From: Dactylonectria macrodidyma
Taxonomy: Eukaryota; Ascomycota; Sordariomycetes; Hypocreales; Nectriaceae
Assembly (NCBI GenBank): GCA_020744425.1
Contig: JAGMUV010000021.1
Coordinates: 1-64,000, forward strand
Direction of reading: 5' to 3'
DNA: 64,000 nt
Shown here: in pieces, positions 1 through 11,774 of the stretch
How positions within the stretch are numbered: position 1 is the first letter of the stretch
How the letters are laid out: each line of letters opens with the position of its first letter
Notes under the pieces: generated by a model
The model's database searches: none
What the model saw: only the letters and a program-made list of their open reading frames with translations
What the model was told of the DNA's origin: nothing
Translations under genes and position numbers: made by a program

Positions 1-1148
1 CCTTTACATTGGCGAGGGCTCGCTGAGCACTCGCCGTGTGAACGCTTACATATCACCCTATACCTGCCTTCAGATGCCTTGTGTGACACCTTGACAGGCC
101 CACCCTTACACGGTCATTTGTAGAGATCTTTGCCGGGGTCCTTAAGCGATGTAGTCGGTTCCGATATTTTGAAAGTGGAGGCGTGTAAGTTCTCGGGTGG
201 ACACAGAAAAGCCTGTCTGGACTGGGTAACTTCGAGGTAAGCTTCTTGGCGTATAGGCGATGAATTGCATGTTCGGTTCGTATCCGCGAGTCCTCTGGGT
301 TGCCTCATACCATCTCCTTTTTCTGTTCGTCGGCTATTTAATGGCGAGGTTGTCTGCGCACCACTCGAACTGTAGGATGTTGGACAATACACCGGCTGTC
401 AGGGCAGCTGTAGGCAACGTAGCTGGTTCTTGATGAATTATCGAACCGGTCGGTAGAGACGCTCTATCAGTGGGCCCATGACACTGACGCGGCGCCTCTT
501 CTGGCGACAAAAAGTTGTGCGTGGGATTTACCATTGCCCTGTCGCGTTTTGAGTAGCAAGTTTGGGCTGGCCGGGCATTGAAGGAATCATCAATGAGGCG
601 GACCGTGGCGTGGCGAGAACATTTCTGGAGACAAAGGCCTTGTTTTCTTTGAAGTTGTTGGAGACCACGATTTGTCGCTCGTTCGCGCGCTCTCTCTTTC
701 TTCGTCGCGCTAGCAAGTGCTCGACGACACCTGGCTTTTCAGATGTTTCCACGATTCGCGCTTTCATTATGATCAGATTTCTCCCATTTCTTACAGAGAA
801 AGGGCTCAAAAGTCTTTGTCCAAGAAAAACCAATAACAACGCGACAACCGGCGTACATACAAGGAGTACAAGTAGTACTGCAATCTAATTTAAAACAGCT
901 GAAGACCGATAGAGTATAGCAGACTTGTAACGATCCACACTTCGCATTACGTCTCCTAGCCCGTCAGGCCAAAAGATAAGTCTATAATCACAATGGTAGC
1001 GACTACAGGTGTGGATAACAGCTATTAAATAGGGTCTCATGCACGCCCGGTTTTTTTAGGTCGTAACAAGACTGTCGTCAGTAATAAATATTGGCACTTC
1101 CCCTATAGCCCTTGAACTTTTAGTGGCACTGAGACCCTGTGCACTTGC
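1..1148. other. No recognisable gene
   Basis: Several short open frames exist on both strands (for example 528-839 minus and 562-888 plus, which overlap each other). None shows a recognisable domain or consistent splice structure, and I cannot choose between strands. The minus strand at 114-534 could hold decayed coding sequence interrupted by stops, but I do not recognise a family. Confidence 0.4.
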
Positions 1149-1538
1149 TCAGAGCCTGATGTACCAGTAAGTAGCTGACAAGGATCCAAGGATGTGGCGT
1201 TGATATCTTGGGCAAAGACTTTTGAGCCCTTCCTCCGTACATTGCCTTTGGTAAATCGCCCATTTGTGGCAGCTCTGGCACTTGGGAATGCTGCTGTAGC
1301 CGTAGTCGAAATCTATGTTGAAGCAGCCGCAGCATATCTCGTCCTTCTCTCGGCTCTTGCCGCACATCAAGCAGTTAGGGCACGAAACCCATTGTTTGGA
1401 GTCTTGGATGGCCTTCGCTGCGTCGTTATCCAAATACATCAGCGAGTTGACGTTGGATCCGGGTCTTCCAGACCGGCTTGCTAGAGATCCGGGCCTTTGA
1501 GACCGGGCCGCAGTCCCAATAGTTGATAGGTGTGACAA
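1149..1538 (-). CDS. Cysteine-rich hypothetical protein (doubtful)
   Basis: This is an open frame of 129 residues that I cannot assign. Its middle third is rich in paired cysteines: CPNCLMC, then CCGC, then CQSC within about 40 residues, which suggests a small zinc-binding module. The N-terminal 40 residues are low in hydrophobics and rich in Arg, Ser and Gly. It lies directly downstream, on the same strand, of the ligase-like remnant at 1540-2133 and is in a different frame, so it could be unrelated sequence or a chimera left by rearrangement. No intron signals or upstream promoter support it. The overlapping plus-strand frame at 1194-1484 has no recognisable content. Confidence 0.25.
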   Translation of the reverse strand: MSHLSTIGTAARSQRPGSLASRSGRPGSNVNSLMYLDNDAAKAIQDSKQWVSCPNCLMCGKSREKDEICCGCFNIDFDYGYSSIPKCQSCHKWAIYQRQCTEEGLKSLCPRYQRHILGSLSATYWYIRL

Positions 1539-1539
1539 G

Positions 1540-2133
1540 CTATCTTCGGCTTTGCTTGTAATTCTTTGATATAATTCGAATCATCCATTTGATCTCGGAG
1601 CTCTGCAGGACTCGGAATACTTTCGAAAGCAAGTCATCTGCACGGATTGACTGGCAATGCTTCGTTGTAACTCTTTCCCGTAGGCTAGCAGACGAGAACG
1701 ATGATGAGGCTGCAATCTGATCGGGGTCATCGTCCAGATATTCCAGAGTTACCTCTCGGCCAGCTCTGGATTCGCAGTCTGTTGCAGCCATCACGCGCTC
1801 GACGGAAGACGCAATATCTAAACCGCCACTGGTATTCCATCTTAGAAGATCCTTCATTCGAAATGATCCAAGACACCGTGCGGGTTGTATACCCCCTTCC
1901 AGTTGTCGTTCGTGCAGACCGAAGACCCTGTCTGGTCTGCGTTCGGGAAAGAGACATGACAAGAATGCAGCGGCTTCTGGGCGTCGCCGTGGAATTATTG
2001 CATTGTGTTTGTTGAACCAGGCAAGGATGGTAAGTGTGTTACATTCCCCGGATTCTGTCGATGCTCGATGACCTCCTGGAATTTCTCTCGAGCCCCTCGA
2101 GGAGATTACAAAGCAACCTGAAGGGACAAGCAT
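1540..2133 (-). pseudogene. Fragment resembling the N-terminal domain of a fungal ATP-dependent DNA ligase
   Basis: The frame codes 197 residues. From about residue 35 it resembles the N-terminal part of fungal proteins annotated as ATP-dependent DNA ligase domain proteins: AWFNKHNAIIPRR, FLSCLFPERRPDRVFGL and, near the end, KWMIRIISKNY. In intact members this all-helical region precedes the adenylation domain. No nucleotidyltransferase motif (KxDG) follows on the minus strand below 1540; an unrelated cysteine-rich frame lies there instead. The piece is therefore a truncated relic. The first 30 residues do not fit the family either, so the true start is probably lost. Family assignment is from memory of the motif pattern and is moderately sure. 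Confidence 0.45.
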
Positions 2134-3191
2134 GTTAACAAATATGGCATTGAGAAGAGTGAAGGATTAAGCACCAGGTTCTCACAGCGTGCACGAATGT
2201 GAAGGGTAGTAGGGAGCTTTGCTGATATTTGGCTTTAATTTAGGAGTCGGTCAGCTACTTATATAGCTGGTCCAGGCAGACTACTCGTTGGTGATTCGCA
2301 GGACCTTCTCTGGGCAACCCAACTTGTTTCTTATCCTAGCCACTGGCAGTGGGCACCACGACGAATCATGACATGGCGATGCTACTTGATGCAATGAGGT
2401 AGCGCCCGCAAGATGGTCAAGCCTCCTCGCACAGCCATTTGTTTTGCATCCCGAGCCCCGTGGTGACGACATCCTCACCACTTACGGTGCTGCTGCATGC
2501 AAACCGGTCTGACATCCCTGGGCGTATGACAGTATCCAGACAGATAACGCAATTACTATGCAAAGCAAAATGAACTTGGACCTCAGTCATTCAGGGATTA
2601 TGGAAGAAAAGAGGCAAGATTTTCGTGGCAGCCGTCCCTGCTCCCTCGGCATGCTCTTAGAGTAAGGACAAAGATTGACGGTCCTAAGACATCGGGGTTG
2701 ACCTTACAATGATGCTCGGCCTTCCGAGGTCCAAGGTTGACATGGTCGCAATGAACTGTCTGGATTCCTTTCTCATTTGATTCCGCTAGCATATCTTTCC
2801 AAAGAGTTGGGAGGTCTTGTTTGGCTATCAGATATTCCCCCTCCCACAATCCTAACACACTTTGGCGTCAAATCCCTTTACTCGTCCAACCTCAGTTCGG
2901 CATCGTATTCCTCTTTGAAAGGATCGTGAGCCCTTTTTACATCGGCCCAGACCCCACTGGCTAGAGTTCATTTCGGCGTTGCTTAATTGTCCCTACGATT
3001 GGGCTTCGGGAGAAGATACAGCTTCATGAGGACTCGATTTGGTAAGATAACACAGTTATGCCATATACGGTAGTAGCTACGGGCTGGCCCTTTCTTCCTT
3101 CTAGGTTTCGCTGTGTCTTCATCCGCTATGTCTCCAGACTGGGTGTCGATCCATCCTCGCCGATGCGCAAATAGCCCATCGTGAGACGTCT
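2134..3191. other. No recognisable gene
   Basis: Only short, overlapping frames occur on the minus strand (2281-2481, 2598-2858), without recognisable motifs. The last few hundred bases are the 3' flank of the kinase gene that ends at 3192. Confidence 0.4.
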
Positions 3192-5403
3192 CTAGCCGAT
3201 GACAGCTCGGGCGCCCTTCTTGCCTAACACACCCCTATTCTTGGGTTTCAGGCTGTCGCTCTGCCCTTTCTTGCTATTCAGGAATCTAAACATGCCGCCT
3301 GAGCCCTCATTCTTACCCTCAGAGGCATTATTAGCATCCGTCGGTAGGGCCGCATCCTGGCGTGCCAACTCCAACCAGCTACCATCTCTATCGAGGGTCA
3401 CCTGAACGCCCCCAGTGGGACTTATGATTCGTTGACTTATGATAATGGGGTGGTGAGGGCTTGGGAAGTCGTGCTGGTACTCGGGGGGAAGGGCCGCCAT
3501 GGGAGTAGTCTCATCAGCCGTGATGGCCTGAAGAGCGTTGTTCGGGTCGGGTTGCGCTTCATCAAGGTCTTGGGCGGCTTCAGTAACCCTATTGGGGTTA
3601 GCACTCGGGCTACAGGTCTAAAGGATGAGCCACACCTCACTTCTTGTATGCAGCCAGAGTGTAGTCAAACGGCCGAAAGTCGGTCTCAATCATCCGATAT
3701 AGCTCATCCTCGCGAATCTCCTTATCGGTCGCATCCTCTTTTAACCGCTTTCTCGGCTTCTGGCGTGTTGCTCGGGCCTCGAGCGGCGCTTCCTCCAAGA
3801 GTAGTTCTTCCACATCGTAGGTGGCGTCGAAGTTGGTTTTGTAGGAGGGAGTAAAGATCGGGTCGATCCGCTTCTGCTCGAGGAGCTCAAAGTCGAAGAC
3901 CTTGAAGAATTCGTGATTGGCGAAACTGTCCCATGTCGAACCCATGCGAGTGTCTTGGTTGGGATTGAGGGCGGAGCCGATCGCATGGAGGCAGGCGAGC
4001 GACACGGGGGGCTGGGTGACCGGGTACTTGGGGCCGGCGGTCTGGATTTGCAAGCTGAGGGAGCCCTTGGAACAACAGACGAAGGGTCGCTTCATCGAGT
4101 CAGCCCTATTTATCTAGCACACAGAGGGGGTCCAGAGCGATATCTTCTGCTCAGAGAGAAGCGTGGGGCCATTGAGGCGTACCTTGTTATATATGCACTC
4201 GTAGAACAGGACACCCAGTGACCACCAATCAGCGCGGACATCGTATCCCTTTCCGGCATATACTTCTGGCGCAAGATAGGCTAGACTACCGGACTTGCTC
4301 GTCAGGGTCCTGCCAGCGACGACGTCTGAGGCAACATTCTAGCTCATAGTTAGCAAATGCACAACAGGGGTATAGATGGCAGGAACGCACAAAATCGGTC
4401 AAGTGGACGTGGCCGTCAGCGTCGAGTAGGACGTTGTCGGGCTTGATATCTCTGTGGATTATGTTCCGGCTGTGGATGTACCTCAGGGCGCAACCCAGCT
4501 CTGCGATCCAGAACCTGACCGCTTCCTCGGTGAAGGTGTTTCTAGAGATGTGGAACCGCAAATCACCGCCGGCCATCAAGTCGACCACAAGGTACCTGTC
4601 GCTACGTGTAAGCTATAAACATGGCAGCCCTCGGCATGAGTCGTACATATACTCGATATCATGGAAGCTATATCTTAAGTTGCAAATGAAGGGGTGGTTG
4701 ACACATTCGAGTATCCGCCGCTCGCGGATGATGTTTCGCACGCTCTCAGATCGTATTACTGCAGTCAAGGCATGGTGGTCAGCGTAGGAGCAAATATATT
4801 GCGCAATCTAGGGAGATGGGGCTTTGAGGCAGAGGTATGGAATGTCGTCGAGACGGGAACCGTGGGACCAGAGTCGAGGGGACGGGTGGGACGGAGAAAA
4901 GAGCGAGTCGGTGACATACCTTTATCCTTGCGGACGTACTTAAGGGCGAAGGACAGATTAGTATCTTTGCGCTCGACGATGCGCACCTTTCCAAAAGCGC
5001 CTCGGCCGATGACTCTCAACAGGCGGAAGTCGTTGAGGTTGACTGCGGCGGTGGGAGTCAGCGTGGGTTCGTGAGCGAGGGTTGATGTTTGGGTAATAGA
5101 TCCCGACAAGTTGTATACTGCTTGGCATGCAACCCGAGTAGAGTGCGAGGGAGGTTCCAATACAGATGCCTTGAATCCGGCGGTCTCGTAAGACCACAAT
5201 CTCAACTGCCCCCACCCCCGCGAGGAAAAGTAGGGGGAAACAAGGGGAGGCGGCAGGGCGGGAAAGTTGCCGCATAGACGACGCCGCATTGCACATGACA
5301 GACACGGGGGTCGCAAGAAGGGTAAAGGCGATGGGACTCGCGGGCAAGGGTTGCACGTACCTTCGCCATTGATGTCGACGGGCTTTCCTTGGCCGTTACC
5401 CAT
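3192..5403 (-). CDS. YANK-type AGC serine/threonine protein kinase
   Basis: Seven exons join without a frame error: 5403-5361, 5042-4920, 4758-4647, 4595-4391, 4338-4183, 4089-3641 and 3588-3192, total 1485 nt, 494 residues. Introns are GT-AG. The kinase domain follows a 15-residue leader: glycine loop GRGAFGKV, catalytic lysine in FALKYV, catalytic loop HRDIKPDN, and LAPEVY. The activation-loop motif is DFN rather than DFG, which is characteristic of the YANK (STK32) family. The tail contains the conserved [20 protein letters not shown] and [14 protein letters not shown] blocks. The N-terminus MGNGQGKP offers Gly at position 2 for possible N-myristoylation (inference). Exon 6 could instead begin at 4113, adding eight in-frame residues. 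All catalytic residues are present, so I judge it functional. Its cellular targets cannot be read from sequence. Confidence 0.9.
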
Positions 5404-7600
5404 GCTGGTCTGAATGCAGAGGGCGACATACAATTATCGTCGTTGGTAGCAAGGCGCGATGCTGGAATTTGAGGTCGGAGTGAGCGACAAGCAGCGGAGG
5501 AGTCAGAGCGCCGTGATAGTAAATCACAGTGCACGAGGAGACGGATTGAGGACCCCTTGCGCGCCAGTACAGTTGCGAAGGCACCTAGTATCCTGTGTTT
5601 CGAAACTGAAGGGGTAGAAGACTAAAGTGGGACTGACGTTGAATCGTTTGGCTTTTTGGTGAAAGATAGGCAGGCTTGCGGACGACTTTATACGGGTTAT
5701 ATTTCAAGTTAAGTTCTAACTCGAATCATATTATTCGAGCGTTGACGGACCTACTGACTCGAAGTGAGGAGTTTATGCTTTACGTCTATCAAAAACTCAC
5801 TAACGACGTTCTAGAACTCGTTATGTGCTCAGCCACAAGAAGGCGCCCTAAGCGCAGTCGGGAGATCACGGCCGACAAATATCCATCCACATTAAAAATT
5901 GACTATCCTCACGGGCGTTGATGTCGGTCTATGGCGGGCTGGTGGCGCCCTAGTGCTACTCTATGAAGGTGTGTCGTGGGTGCCGGGTTTCCGACTAGTC
6001 CGAGGTTCGCACCAGACGAGCCTAGTATCACGGCTTCTGCTCGAAAGGCACAGAAGAAAGACGGGCTTTCCCTTAAATATTAATTTTCGCACAGGAGAGA
6101 AGAAGCTGTAGAAGAGCAAGAGCAAGGTGGGGTTGTGATTTAGAACATGTATTGTGCAGTTTGATTGCTTGCTGAGATGCTTGCCGAGAGCGTGCACGTT
6201 AAAAACCTGATGGTGCATCGGGTTTTTATTGTGCTTCCAAATTTGTTGCCCGATGGAGAGGAGGTGTGTTTCGACGTCAACTGCGGCTGATACTGCTGCT
6301 TCAGAGCTCCGGATATCGCCCTCGCTACTCTTACTTAGAGGCTCTATAGTGTTCAGAAGGTTCGTTGTGTGTGTATGCGCTACGCGTGTTTGAGTTGGTC
6401 CATCCTAAGCATGCATATGTGATCTGTGCTATTACGAGTGCCTTCCTTTGTCTGGCCGGACGAGTCCAGAATTTCCTAGGGCCTTGGTGGCAGACCCTCT
6501 CTCATCCGGCATGGGCAGCTCCTCAGGCGAGATAAGAGTCATTTATTAGACTTTTGTGGCTGTTTTACCGCCTAAAACAACCCAGGGCCAACCCCTGCAT
6601 CCCCGGGTAACACATGTTCTGCTGCGCCCATAAGTCCAGCCATGATCCACCCTTCGAATCTCTGTCTTCATCGATTCTACTCCGACCGGAGATTGAAAAC
6701 GATAATGGGAATAGTTTCGCTAGCGCTCAAGGGTCCTTAGTGACACTCAGTGCATATCGCATCCTCTCCGTAATCGTAGGCATCGCAGCCCAAACCTTTG
6801 GGCTGTTATCAGAGTTTGCGGCTGCGAGGCATCTCTGTCGCCCAACTTAAGGAGAATTATATTATATCTCAAAAGCTGCTACTTCCTGCACTCTCCCCAG
6901 TCCTTCACTACCGAATTACAAAAGTACATCGCTGGGGATAGTGACATTTCCCCAACGTGCCGTTCGGGGCCCTATTACGGCGGAATATGCCCGGTAGGGC
7001 CATAGTGAATGAGTGGCGGCCAGGGTCTTCCAGACGATTCCGGCAAAACGCAGACCATTAGGAAATAGATTATTTTATTAAATGAGGACGGGTATAGATA
7101 AGATGGCGTGCCGTCATTCAATAGTGATACCCCCGAGATGGCCATAGTTAAGTAAAAGAGGTTCAAATAAATAAGGCCAGACATGCTGGGCGAACCCAAG
7201 GTGCAGTTGGTCATGCAGTCTACATCTGGGCTGTCCCTTCTGTAGTGGTTGGGTTGTATAATAAGGGATAAACCGAGTCGAGTGGGTTCATGATGGTAGG
7301 TAGGCTAGGCGTGACACTGAGTGTAGTGAGGTGTGTTATGTTAGATGATAGTCAACAGGCAGTGCTGCCCAAGGAGACAGTCAACCCAGCACTTGTCGTT
7401 GGCGTATTGTGTTTGATCTGGTTGTAGGGTTTGCTGAAGCCCAGCGTGAGATATGCCCAGTCTGACAATCCTTGAGAATCCATCCCAGAGACCACGCCCG
7501 AATCCCGGCTATGGGACCAAGCGGATGCGAACAGCCTCGAACGGGCAGTGAGCGTTACCGCTCGCTATTTCAGAAATAGTAGATTATCCTAGGGACACCG
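5404..7600. other. Kinase 5' flank and sequence without recognisable genes
   Basis: The first few hundred bases must contain the kinase promoter; I see no clear TATA box. The rest has only short frames on both strands (5676-5921 plus, 5961-6218 minus, 6614-6850 plus, 6975-7214 minus), none with a recognisable domain or splice structure. Confidence 0.4.
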
Positions 7601-9000
7601 CATAACGGTTCTTGGACGCGGACTCGTACCCAAGTACATCGATGGCACGGGCATTGAGGAACTCATATCCCCCGAACTTGAACCCCCGTGAGCTCTCCAA
7701 TATCAGAAATACTCTTCCGTGCGCAGACAACCGGCGCGCGAGCTTATATCAGCATTGCCGTTGGTCTAGTGTTCGAACTCTCGATCCCAGCCGTAGGCGA
7801 TAGGCTCTGTGTCGGCGATGGGTGACATAGAAAGCGAGTCAGGGACAAGAATGCCGGGAGACGGGCTCCGCAGCGTCGAAGCCTCTGATTGCGGAATACT
7901 CGTGGGTTTTGTTAATGACTGAACCCATTTACGCACGAGACGTAATGGGCATGTGGCCGCACTATCTATTCCTTTGTATTGTCGGTCCCCCATGCCGCTT
8001 TCCATCACAATCGGTGCAGGCGCCTTCCCTGTATCTGTGGGAAGCAAAAGCCGACGGTCTGGGTGCGGTTCATCAAGTGATGTTTTGCCCATGTAGCACT
8101 CCTCGTCTCGTAAGGCATCAGCTCGGCAGTGGTGGCAGAAGGAACGTTGCGGTGGAGCAATCGATAACCCTTATAAGATATGATATCTACCATATTTATT
8201 AGCAACGAACGCGGAAGTGTATAAACTTCGGTCGAATTGCATTCGCTTCCAACCAAGCATGGTGCCTATTTTCTTCAACCTGCTACCTTTTCGTCCACGT
8301 CGTGAACAAGTTGCGGAAGAAACGCCGTAGCTACACTCAGTTGTCAGGGGTATAGTTGAGAATGCCATGGGTTCAGTGTTAAGACGAGAGACGGCTGAGC
8401 TGCCGCTGTCTGCAGTCATGCTATGATCAGCAATGCCCACCGCGGACTGGTGTCTAGTTTCTCGGCCCAGATAATCGTCGTGGGAAGGATAGAAAGGTAT
8501 GTTGTCTTCGCTGTTGTGCATTTCCCTCTATGCTTCTTCCTCGTTTAGGCAACCAGGGTCCTTTGGCGTCAAGAGTTGCTGATAATGATTGATGGGCTAT
8601 CCTTCACATGGTGGCGTGGAGAGGGCGCGAGTCAGCTGCTAACCTACTCGATTATATCAAGGTTTTTTAAGGAATAGAGATAGCCATCCATGTGGCAGCG
8701 CCGAGGGGTGTGAATCAGTCCAGCCCAACCGTGCTGATAATGCTGTAAGAGTTGCAGGCACTAGCCGGCCACAAGCAGCAAGGTGCCACTTTTCGGTCCG
8801 CTGGCGGCAGACAGCATGAACCTAGGCTTCTCTGGCGAAAGCCGCGGAGATTGCTTCAGCAGCGTACTTCAATATCACGCTAAAGTGTCTGAAGATTGCT
8901 GACTACCGCTTCAACCCGGTAAAGTCTGCTTTGGTGAGTGAACCGTAGCCCCGATCTACTCGAACGAGAGTCGTAAGCCAGAGCAGACAATCTCAACAAC
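7601..9000. other. No supported gene; hydrophilic minus-strand frames
   Basis: Minus-strand frames at 8171-8521 (116 residues) and 7766-8092 (108 residues) are hydrophilic and could be exons of one unknown gene. I could not find a convincing donor/acceptor pair joining them, and no motif is recognisable. I leave them uncalled. Confidence 0.3.
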
Positions 9001-11774
9001 CACGCGAAACAACCCGTGGTGCCGGCACAAGTTCCATAATTCCTATCGAACAAGATTGATCAGCGAGATCGCGAAGCGCATGCTCGACGAGAGCAGTTCG
9101 ACATGCTGGCCAGGAAGAAAGCATTTCTGTCCAATATCGCCAGGGGCAAGCACATCAACGCCGATAGGCTTCCCGGAGGCTCTCGAGCACAGCAAGATCA
9201 GCGGCGCTGCCCCGATCTGACCAGCCACGAGCCCCTGCCTGTGGTCATCCATTGGCAAAGCGCCGAACGTCCCATCACTCACATGTCAGCTGGCAGACGC
9301 CGAACTATGGCGGAACCGACGATGGTCTCCGCGGTGTGCCATTGCTCGACCAAGTGCCAAGATACCTGCCGAAGTCGTCAACATCACCCCGCTGCCGAAT
9401 CTTCAGTCTGCTGAAGTATTGAGGCCAGTTGATTCATGTTTTCCGAGGCGGCAGCGCGTGGCGTGTCTGTGCGCCGGAGCATTACCTGACTTCAAGTTGA
9501 TCCCCATAACAAAAGCAAATTTTAGTCCTACCTGGATAGATGCTTGTCGATCATGATGTGTGTGTCAGTTACCGTATTTCCCTATTGGACTCATGTTCAT
9601 TTCGTCGGAGACTCGTCCGGCTAATCCGTGCACCCAGGACCCTTGATAAAAGTGAGTGTCATGATACAAGGATACGCCACATTGAGATAGGGGTCCAACA
9701 ACTCCAGCAACCCCTGCGCTACAGCCACTGACTCGGTGAAGGAAGGAAGTTGCCGACTGAGACCAAGTGCGGGAGCGCTTTGATTTGCCGCACTTACCTT
9801 AATAAGGTCTGGGTATGCCAGCAGGCTTGGGAAAGCCTTGCCATGGGCAATGTAAAGGGCCGTATCAACACCTTGGGCTCGCACATTGCTTGCGGGTGGC
9901 TCCAACCCAAACTTCTGTCAGTTGCTGAATATTGAGTTGCCAACTCCGAAAGCTAGCTGACGCCATCGAGTGCCAGCCCCGCGCAGGCCAGACAAAGCAA
10001 AAAATGATATGCGATGATGGAGAAACATGCCCATTTATGGCTCAGATGAACATGATAGAAAGTACATTCTTCCAAACGGGCTTTCAATCAGCAGAAGAAT
10101 TAGGCGGTAGAAGTAGCTTCGACCTTTCTGTGCTGAAGTCGAGCTGCGTGTCAGCTTTGGGATTCGGGTTCCTTTGCTGCTGAATTGCCAAGTAGCATAC
10201 CATCTCAGCTATGTCACCTGATGCCAAGGTCGGGCCGGCACGATGGCATAGAGACGACGGCAACGGCACATAACCAAAGTTGATGGCCGAGGATTCTCGT
10301 CAGTGCTACTTCGTTAACACTGTTTTCGCGCCACAGTTGGTCACTGACCCAGGACCATGCCGGCACTAGCGGCCTAACTGCAGAATGCCGGGGAAGAGGA
10401 CAGTAGCGCAAACACAGACTTTAACCCCCCCTGCACGGAAAGCTCCGCCAGGGTGATGTGCCGGCCTTTCGCAAGCCACAAAACGGCATCCGAAATGCAT
10501 CATGCACGAACCACCACTACGTACTATGCATGTAAGGAGGGTGTCGATGACAGTTGTGGCAGTTCTAGTGCCTGCTTCCCCGCATCAGGCTTTCTAGGAA
10601 TGCCAACGGAACAGTGCTACCTAACTTAATATCAATCCACGCCCTTTCAACTTGTGTCTTCTGAATGCTTCATCCATATAAAAGCGACCGTAGCCCACGA
10701 TATTACGATTCAGGGACGCGCCTAGAAGGTTTTTGTCTCTCGAGTGCTGACAGTGATGTCACGCTTGCGTGACGCCTGGATATCAGCCGGCCCGTGGCGT
10801 TAGGATTGGCATCTGTCACCTTTCGCATGGCGCGTCCGCCGTCAACATTTGCACGGGCCAGGAGTGGACAGGTCACGTTAGCGACAGGAAAGATCACCAC
10901 CGCGTGAGATACGGCGGTGCCTAACACATTGATGCTTTCGCGTCACAGAAATCTGGAAATACACTAGAACCCTAGCACTCATTGCTCTCTCCATGGCCAT
11001 GGTCAGCGTTTTACTTAATTATTCTTAATTTGTTCTCGACGACAGGGGCTACCAGGCTGGAGAGTGCACATAAGGTGCTGAATAGGTGCTGAATTGTACG
11101 GAAGAGAACCCGACGAGATGTTATGCAAACTTGAAGGTATAGTCAGATCTACTAGGAATTGCATCTAATCTCGCGACACTTAACCGCTCCAGCCTCCAAA
11201 CCTAGAATGCTACTCCTATCATGATGTTCAACCTGAAAGTCGTTCAGCGTTCTATGTTGATCACTTCCCTCCCCAGAATTTACTAGAAATACAAGTTGGG
11301 TCTAGCGTGGCGCCAAACACTACGCGACTCCACAGGCAATGTCCGTGCCAAGTTGAGACTAGTAGTCTTCGGCAAGGCCGTGCTCTGTGAGAGCTTGCCA
11401 GAAGCTCTTGAAGCTTTCTTGCTAGCGTCTTCTTTAAGTACCGAAGCCTCCTGTGCAGTTAATGGTGGGAGATTTTCAGGCAGGGGGGAGGAAAGCTTGA
11501 ATTCCAGCCAATCTGTGCAAAAGCTGGGGATGCTTGCGGGCGTCACGGCGTACTTAAGTTCATGATGTCTCACTAGATCTGTATGAGGGCTAGACTTCAG
11601 CTCCTGTGGCTTAAGCTATTGACTGGAGGCTGATGATACACCAAATGGTGGGCAAGGATACCTATCTTGATCAATATCGTCCTGAATTTATATGGTGATG
11701 CCTCTTCTGCATGTGACCAGAGTCTGACCAAAATTATCATCATTTTAAGCTGACAACCCAATATTTGGTTCACG
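9001..11774. other. No recognisable gene
   Basis: Short frames on both strands (9043-9282 minus, 9103-9414 plus, 9621-9905 minus, 9932-10183 plus, 11283-11573 minus and its plus-strand shadow) lack domain signals. Some minus-strand stretches near 9.2 and 9.8 kb have protein-like composition and could be decayed exons, but no family is evident. The last few hundred bases form the promoter of the membrane protein gene starting at 11775. Confidence 0.35.
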
